The notes under the pieces are model-generated. The model had not been told where the DNA came from, did not search any database, and saw only the letters and a list, made by a program, of their open reading frames with translations. Of a DNA stretch of 64,000 nucleotides, positions 57,827-64,000 are shown one piece after another. Both the position numbers and the translations under genes were made by a program. Numbering within the stretch: the first letter of the stretch is position 1; each line of letters begins with the position of its first letter. Source of the stretch: Ancylostoma caninum (Eukaryota > Nematoda > Chromadorea > Rhabditida > Ancylostomatidae); the NCBI GenBank assembly GCA_037903475.1, contig JBAJFG010000615.1, forward strand, positions 1,264,501 to 1,328,500, written 5' to 3'.

Positions 57827-59842
57827 ATGAGACTACCTCTGCTGCTGACTTCAGTGCGACGTTCTTCACAGTTTGCTGGAGTTAAGGATCGGGCGAAGTA
57901 TATACCACGTCGTTCGTTGTTGTATGTACCAGCTAGCAATCAAAAAATGTTGGATAAAGTGCCCAATATAAAGGTTAGCCATGCTATTTTTAGTCCTGTC
58001 AAGTGCTGTTGTATGCGTTCTATTGCGACTTTGTAAAACTATCCATCACACTGTAATGACTGAGAATTTTTCACTCTCGAGGGGTGTTTCAAGAGTGTGG
58101 CAATTGATGGGGGGCGTTTCGCGCACGGGACATCACGGCGAGATGGCCGAGCGGTCCAAGGCGCTGGTTTAAGGCACCAGTCCCTTCGGGGGCGTGGGTT
58201 CGAATCCCACTCTCGTCAACTGTTTTGCCCTGCGCTTAACTGCTCCTTTCCATTCTTTCAGGCGGATTGTGTGGTGTTAGAACTGGAAGATGGCGTTGCT
58301 TTGACTTCAAAAGCCATTGCGCGTACTCAAGCGACGGAGGCCTTAGACAAGTTGGCAGGGGAGCAACTTCGTTGTTTTGAACTGGGACTGCGAGTGAATT
58401 CGGTGGCCAGTGGTCTACTGGGAGATGATGTGAAGGTAAACTCACTGATAGCGAATTTTTAATCATTTTCGGACCTTCTCCAGTATTTGTCGATTTCTAT
58501 TCATACTCGATTAATAAGAATCATTCAGGAAGTGTGTAAGGCCGAACATTTGCCACAAGCTTTTATGGTACCGAAAGTCGACAGTCCAGAAGATGTAGCA
58601 ACAATATATGATGTCTTCAGAAGTAACTATACCCCGAAACGAGTGACCGACACAGTTAGTTCTTCATTTTCCTGTTAGTTAATGTTTTATACACATTTCT
58701 TCTTAGTTTAGAACACCCGTCTGGTTATATGGATAGAATCTGCTCGAGCACTTCTCGATATGCCACGAATCGTATCATCAACACTGAACTTGCACAAGAA
58801 TTCTGGATTTTTCAAGTTGGATGCGGTTGTTTTCGGGTCCGATGACTACTGTGCTGATATAGGTGAGGAATAATACTATTTCTGCTATGTGCTTTTGATT
58901 CATGACACAGTAAAACACTTTACGTTTCTGCATGGGGTGTCACTGAGATTTCAGACTAGCCCTAAAATAGTTCTCCTTCTTTTTTTGAATTGTGGACAAA
59001 CACTTAAGATGGCTTAGGCATGGGTTGCTCATCGTCGATAGCCTGATAGGGTAGCTCTTCAACCCGAAAATATAAGGAAAATAGGTGAATAAGCATCGCA
59101 GATTTGTTCACTCCTCCATTTTTACAGCTAACATGATCTTTTAACGACAATAATTCATAAAATCGGGATTCCAGGCGCAACCCGTACTCCAGAAAGCACT
59201 GAAGTTATGTATGCACGACAACGGTTTGTAGCATGTTGCAAGGCATTCCAGTTACAAGCAATTGACAGCGTCTACATTGATATCAAAAATCTGGACGGTT
59301 TACGGAAACAGTGTGAAGAAGGTAGTTACGGGATTTCGATAATTTCCCCATGAACTTAAAAATATGCATGCAATGATATTTTTTTAGGTCAAAAGTGGGG
59401 TTTCACCGGCAAGCAAACAATACATCCAACACAGGTATGTTAAGTTCTTAGTATAAGTACATTAGGGCTACAATGCTTGGAACTATGGCAGAGCAGCCTC
59501 CAGAAGTCTGGGAAAAATACTCAAAAGTCAGGAAAAATACGAGGCTGTGATTTTTCAAGTTATTTCAACGTTATAATTGTTTTGCAAGACGTAATATAGT
59601 AGTAGCAACACAAGGAGTCAAACCCGATTTTGCAGGTTCCCGTTGTACAAGAAGCGTTCATGCCTCCAGCAGAAAAAGTTGAATGGGCGACGGAACTGGT
59701 GCATGCCTTCAGCCAACATCAAGCTGAAGGCAAGGGAGCGTTCCAGTTCCGAGGACAAATGATCGATCGACCGTTACTGCTTCAAGCGCTCAATATTATA
59801 CAACTGGTTGAGAGTGTCGGAGGGGTTGCCAAGGAGAAGTAA
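57827..59842 (+). CDS. CLYBL: Citramalyl-CoA lyase, mitochondrial (CitE-like subunit beta family)
   Basis: Seven exons in full phase agreement: 57827-57973, 58262-58435, 58529-58654, 58712-58862, 59175-59321, 59388-59434, 59636-59842; about 332 residues (human CLYBL about 340). CLYBL cleaves citramalyl-CoA to acetyl-CoA and pyruvate in the mitochondrial matrix, in the itaconate/C5-dicarboxylate route that protects vitamin B12. The N-terminus MRLPLLLTSVRRSSQ suits a mitochondrial presequence. Family landmarks: SLLYVPASNQKMLDKV, LELEDGVALTSK, FMVPKVDSPEDV, the metal-binding Glu in WIESARALLD and Asp in VFGSDDYCADIG, GFTGKQTIHPTQVPVVQEAF, and the catalytic-Asp loop QMIDRPLLLQALN. TTTTTTTCAG abuts the ATG, consistent with a spliced-leader acceptor. 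Intron 1 contains a tRNA gene. Confidence 0.93.
58137..58218 (+). tRNA. tRNA-Leu (anticodon AAG)
   Basis: An 82-nt class II tRNA. The acceptor GGCGAGA pairs with TCTCGTC (one G-U). The D arm contains TGGCCGAGCGGTCC (box A), the anticodon stem is CTGGT/ACCAG with loop TTAAGGC, there is a long variable arm TCCCTTCGGGGGC, and the T arm is GTGGGTTCGAATCCCAC (box B). It lies in sense orientation in intron 1 of CLYBL, 163 bp after the donor and 43 bp before the exon 2 acceptor. All stems are intact. Confidence 0.97.
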
Positions 59843-60485
59843 TCGGGTGATAATTAGTTATTGTAGGAGTAGGAGGATAATGTTTTGTACCTAAGGCCAG
59901 AAGCTTGTATTTACTTTGTAGATAACTGGTTGCCAGTATTACTTCGCGAATTTGTTCCTAGGGGCGATGGCTGACGTACAGTCATGAACTGTACTATAGC
60001 CTCATGGGTTAGCTAGTAGGACCTTAATGTCCATAAATTTCCCGGTATTTGTAAATTTTTGCAATTATAAATCTATTTTTCTAATGTCTGCATGCAAGAT
60101 TTAGTACTATCTGGGAGATACTGCAGAATTCATATGAACAGTTACAATTCATACAAATGTTCAAGGCAAAGATAAAAATACGACTCCTTAACTGCTTCTC
60201 TTTGTAATAAGTTTATTACGGGTGCTTCTCAGGCGAATAGGAAAGATCAGATTGAAATTAAGGAATAAATCTACTTGAGTTGCTCAAAACTTTGAGAATC
60301 GCCAAAAAATTGTAGAGACAGACTTAACATTAGATCTTCTCGACTTACTCTCTTATTATACGAACTTAGGCCTCAAATGTTTGCCTACAACAGTATCTCA
60401 GAAATAAAATATTCAGGGTGAGGGCGGGGGAGCTGGAAAACCTGAGTATGGGAACGCCTAACTTTGTCAACTTTGTTGTGGGCGG
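59843..60485. other. CLYBL 3' flank, no gene seen
   Basis: AATAAA at about 60263-60268 and ATAAA-rich sequence near 60405 are candidate poly(A) signals; neither is close to the stop. Confidence 0.35.
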
Positions 60486-60606
60486 GGTGTGGAGCGTTAC
60501 ACCTGGAAGGGGCGGTGCCACGAAGCTCTTCGAGTGGCGGGCTGCGTGGATTGACCAATCTTAGAGCTTTTCCGCGCTGACCACTTCAGGTACAACGCTT
60601 CACACC
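60486..60606. repeat. Small TIR element, family member 2
   Basis: GGTGTGGAGCGTTACACCTG (60486-60505) is repeated inverted at 60587-60606 (GGTGTGAAGCGTTGTACCTG). It is the same family as 35753-35871, with a more GC-rich interior. Confidence 0.6.
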
Positions 60607-60912
60607 CTTATGGGCGGGTTCATACTTTACCTGCCAACATATGCAATCAACTTTTCATTTTTTTTTCGTACTCGTTTAGAATAATCGTTGTATCACAACT
60701 AGAAAGATGGCTCGTCATGAGTTTTTTTTTTCCAGAGACAATATTCTCAATAGATTTATTACTGCATCAATGCCGAAATACCTGGGGGTATGTAAACGCA
60801 GTAGAAGTATGTTCATGAGAATAATTTACACTGAAGCGGTATTGTACCCATTCAAAGTGCATACAATTAATATACTGGAGCTAACGACTGTATGAAAGAA
60901 CAGGTGGTTTTT

Positions 60913-63900
60913 TTAGGCAGTCTCAGGATCACTTTCAGATGAGGTGATTGAATTCTCTGCTTGTTTTTGCTGCAAAACCTTTCGAAACACAGAAATCAAC
61001 TTCTGCACTTCCTTTTCGAGCTGTTCCATGTCAGCGAGAATTTCATATCTGGAAAAAGCGAATTATATACGAGATTGATGTTACTGTAAAATCAGTTGTG
61101 ATTGATATGAGCTTTAGCAAAGGGACGGCAAGCGGATAACATACTTTCCATCCTCGATCTTTCTTTCCACATTCATTAGCTGGTGGAAAAGTTTTGACGG
61201 CAACGACTTGATATCCCTAACAATGGAATCATCTCGATGAATGTACAGCCATGCTGTGCAGTGCTCAACCAGTAAGAGGACCTGAAAGATTAAAGAGTTC
61301 CATAATGAAGGTTTCCATGATATTGTCATATTTGCCATGAGATGAACTCCATATATCTAGGGATGGAGGCAATTTGAAATTTTTTAAAATTTCTTTCTAT
61401 TGCTTGCTGGTTTTTCATTGTGTTACTGTCAGAGAGGGAAGTATAATTATTTCTGAGGATTTTTTTTCCATCGGAACAACTTGCGAGCCTACAAGAATTT
61501 CGTTTTCTCATTACGTTGTTTTAGAACAGAAGCTGCTGAAATTTCCAGAAAAAAAATTTATAGAATTCGTAGGACATGAACCAACTCACTGTTCTCCTCG
61601 TATCAACGAGATTGCTTTGTTCAGGTTTGATCTGAGTAGTCTTTAGAACTACATCACTGAACATTTCTCTTTCCTTCTCATTGAAACGAAGATTCCTTGC
61701 TTCTGCGCATATCTGAAAGAGATCTGCGTTGAAAAGCAGGATTATAAACCAGGATGATAACGAGTGCAAATGTACCTACCGCAGCAAACTCTTTCCTTAT
61801 TACTCTCTTTGGTGAGAGATACTCTGGTTCAGTCGGCATGCCCTGAAGAAGAAAAGAATTTAAATGAGCTAGACATGACATTTTGTTCTTTGCTAATAAT
61901 CACTACAAAAGACGGATATCTGCTTTTGTTTCGGAAACTTTGGTATTTGAACTTGCCCGTAGCTGTGGATTAGATTGTGTTCTACAGGAAAACACACGAG
62001 GTCAAGCTACTGAAAGGCAATACATAGACGATCTTACTTACGCATTTCTCTATTTTTCCATCTCTTTCTATATATATTTGTCTTTGTCGCGCCGTGTACC
62101 ACCACCACAAATCGGTTCTACTCCTCATCAATCCATTCTTGTCGAATCGATAATGGCACCTTTTTCTGGGACAGTATGTGCCGTGAGCGATACTTTCCGG
62201 CACCTAAAATAGTACAGTTGATAGATGAACTCTACTGGACGAAAGGGGAGAAATGAAAGTTGGGATAAGAAACAGTTGACGGTCGTATAGAACATTTATT
62301 ATCCAGCTCCTACGGATATATTGGCGCGGTGTGGACGTAAAGTCATTCAATAGACCAACAAAAATTGTATAAATGCCTCAGTAGAGATGAAATGGTTGGC
62401 GACACAAATCAAGAATAATATAGGCATAAATTAATATTCACTTACATAAAATGTGAAGGTACAGGGACATTTGATTCGAAGAACCCTCTCGCCTTCGTCC
62501 AGAAGAAACCTTTCAGTCAAGTCTGAAAAACGTCCGTTAAGATAGCCTCGGGACACTACAATGAAAACAAGAAAAAAAAATGCCTACATTGCTCGTCCCA
62601 CTTCTGACTCCAGTCCTCCATTTCTTCACAGCTCAGAGGCCAGTGCGGCTCCCAAAGGCAAATATGGCAAAAATGACATTTGCAGTCCGGGCAGACGCAA
62701 CATTTGAACTCTAAATATAATTAGCTTGGCAGAAAAGTTTCAAAGATGCAGTGAAGAGAGTAAGCTATACCATTTGGAGTGTCGATGATGAGCGAAATGC
62801 CGCACTGAGGGCAGTGTGTGAGGGCAGCTTCAGGATTTTGTTGCTTGTGAAAATGAGAGAAGGACATCTAAACTGCATGACATCAACGGAATCATCTAAG
62901 GAACAAAGATTGATGAAAACGCGTTGTCCTAGATTTACTCAGGTTCTTTGAAAAATCGTGCAATTTTTAAAAACTGAGACCAGAGAGAATAACGCCTGCC
63001 CGTCTCAAACTGTCTCACCCCTCCCCCAAACTGTCCTGGAAAACAAGAAGAAAACACGCTTGGTGGAGATGTCCGGGAATTAAACTATACCCCTTCACAT
63101 GTCATTCTTGAGAAACTAGTAGTCCGCCATATAAGTTCAGTATAGCAAAAAAAAAACAAACATCATGCGAGAACTGGTCCCTAGACATAAAGTTGCACAC
63201 CCCAGAAATCAACTAATCTCCTCTATATCATAAAGGAGACCGATAACGGAAAGAGGATCTTTGAGACTACCTCAGTTTCAGAGTTCGGGAAAACTAGCTA
63301 TTCAACAGCTCATGGCAAAAAATGCATACTTTATTTAGCGAGAACTGGTCCCCAGCACAATTACACCCGTAACAGATCACAATCCTCACACAAATTTAGC
63401 ATTTTTAACACATAGGCAAACAAAAACTGTAGTAATTCTTACCCTAACTAGAGTAGATATCAACGGTACGGGAAGAATAGCGTGGAGCAGATCCAACGGG
63501 GAGTTGTCGCCAAATGTGACCACCTGAATGGCAAAGAAAATACCGTGAAAGCTGCACTAGAAGCAAACATCATATTATGCGGTGAGGAGCACTCGAACTC
63601 GTAAGAATTTGTGTCGAATTTGAGAATTTCGCGCTCATGTTGTAGGTGAAAGTTTACGGAAGTGGAAAGGTAGCTATACCCTTAGTTTTAAACAGTTTAT
63701 TCCATAGTTTCGACATATTCTATAGTTCCGACACCTTTCCCCTAAAGGTTTCTGTAGGTAACCCTACTGGGTAATTTATTCCACTGCAAATTATTGTTAA
63801 TGGGGATTTGGACGTGATTCTGTGATAAAGGTGGCTTTAAAGGCTCCCCATGGAAACGCAAAATGTGTAAGTTGAGGATAACTGAAACGCAACAATATGA

Positions 63901-64000
63901 AAGACCATTGCCCCCTATTTTTATAGAGCCTTTATTCTGCAATGTCTCACTGAATTGAATTGAAGTTCTAGTCTCACCGGGATTTGGATTGGGAAATGAT
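60913..64000 (-). CDS. IBR/RBR-type zinc-finger protein, 3' part (5' end beyond window)
   Basis: Ten minus-strand exons in consistent phase: >63978-64000, 63443-63523, 62771-62843, 62588-62710, 62446-62522, 62042-62203, 61780-61842, 61590-61712, 61145-61281 and 60913-61048 (TAA). The order is FGDNSPLDLLHAILPVPLI, then a cysteine-rich core HCPQCGISLIID, FKCCVCPDCKCHFCHICLW, EPHWPLSCEEM, then RIKCPCTF and TYCPRKRCHYRF, then a helical tail with LVEHCTAWLYIHRDD and YEILADMEQLEKEVQKLI. The C-x2-C...C-x2-C-x-C-x2-C-x2-C...H...C pattern and the P-H-W-P-x-x-C element are typical of IBR (in-between-RING) fingers of RBR ubiquitin ligases. No complete RING1/RING2 is visible in the part present, so E3 activity cannot be claimed. 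Exon 63443-63523 to 62771-62843 leaves a 599-bp gap that might hide another exon. Confidence 0.72.

Noticed and set aside
46309..59842. Possible operon ATG13-CLYBL
   Set aside because: The 3.3-kb gap is far longer than usual nematode operon spacing of about 100 bp, although both starts abut splice acceptors.

Overview
This is eukaryotic DNA, most probably from a clade V parasitic nematode of the hookworm/strongylid type. The evidence is TTTTCAG/TTTGCAG splice acceptors, many small exons, AG sites directly before start codons that look like spliced-leader acceptors, mariner remnants, and a locally expanded family of short secreted NTR/TIMP-like proteins of the kind that is expanded in hookworms. 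No species can be fixed by reading alone. All gene models were assembled by hand from splice sites, reading-frame phase and family knowledge.

Layout. 1-14.6 kb is repeat-rich. It holds two copies of a small lysine-rich gene of unknown function (688-1088, 10922-11543), mariner transposase remnants, two elements with subterminal motif arrays (2.2-5.5 kb and about 5.6-8.5 kb), a satellite of about 350 bp, a tRNA-derived SINE-like repeat, a 1288-bp long-TIR element with a perfect 9-bp target duplication, and a 910-bp decayed mariner. 14.6-34.4 kb is a segmental triplication A(+), B(inverted), C(+). Each copy carries one intact four-exon gene for a 100-residue secreted NTR-domain protein. B and C form a palindrome with arms of 5-6 kb around a 0.96-kb centre. 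34.4-35.7 kb carries a broken third copy of the lysine-rich gene. Because these segments are duplicated, several transposon insertions can be dated against an empty site in the sister copy.

37.5-64 kb is the ordinary gene-bearing part. A GALK2-like galactokinase (11 exons, 410 aa) keeps its ATP-binding loop but has lost its catalytic and sugar-binding residues. It is followed by ATG13 (autophagy initiation, about 12 exons), CLYBL (mitochondrial citramalyl-CoA lyase, 7 exons, about 332 aa) with a tRNA-Leu(AAG) gene inside intron 1, and, on the minus strand, the 3' part of an IBR/RBR-type zinc-finger gene that runs off the window. These four genes have unrelated cellular roles and their spacing (over 1 kb) does not suggest an operon. 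Intergenic and intronic space holds several foldback or MITE-like elements.
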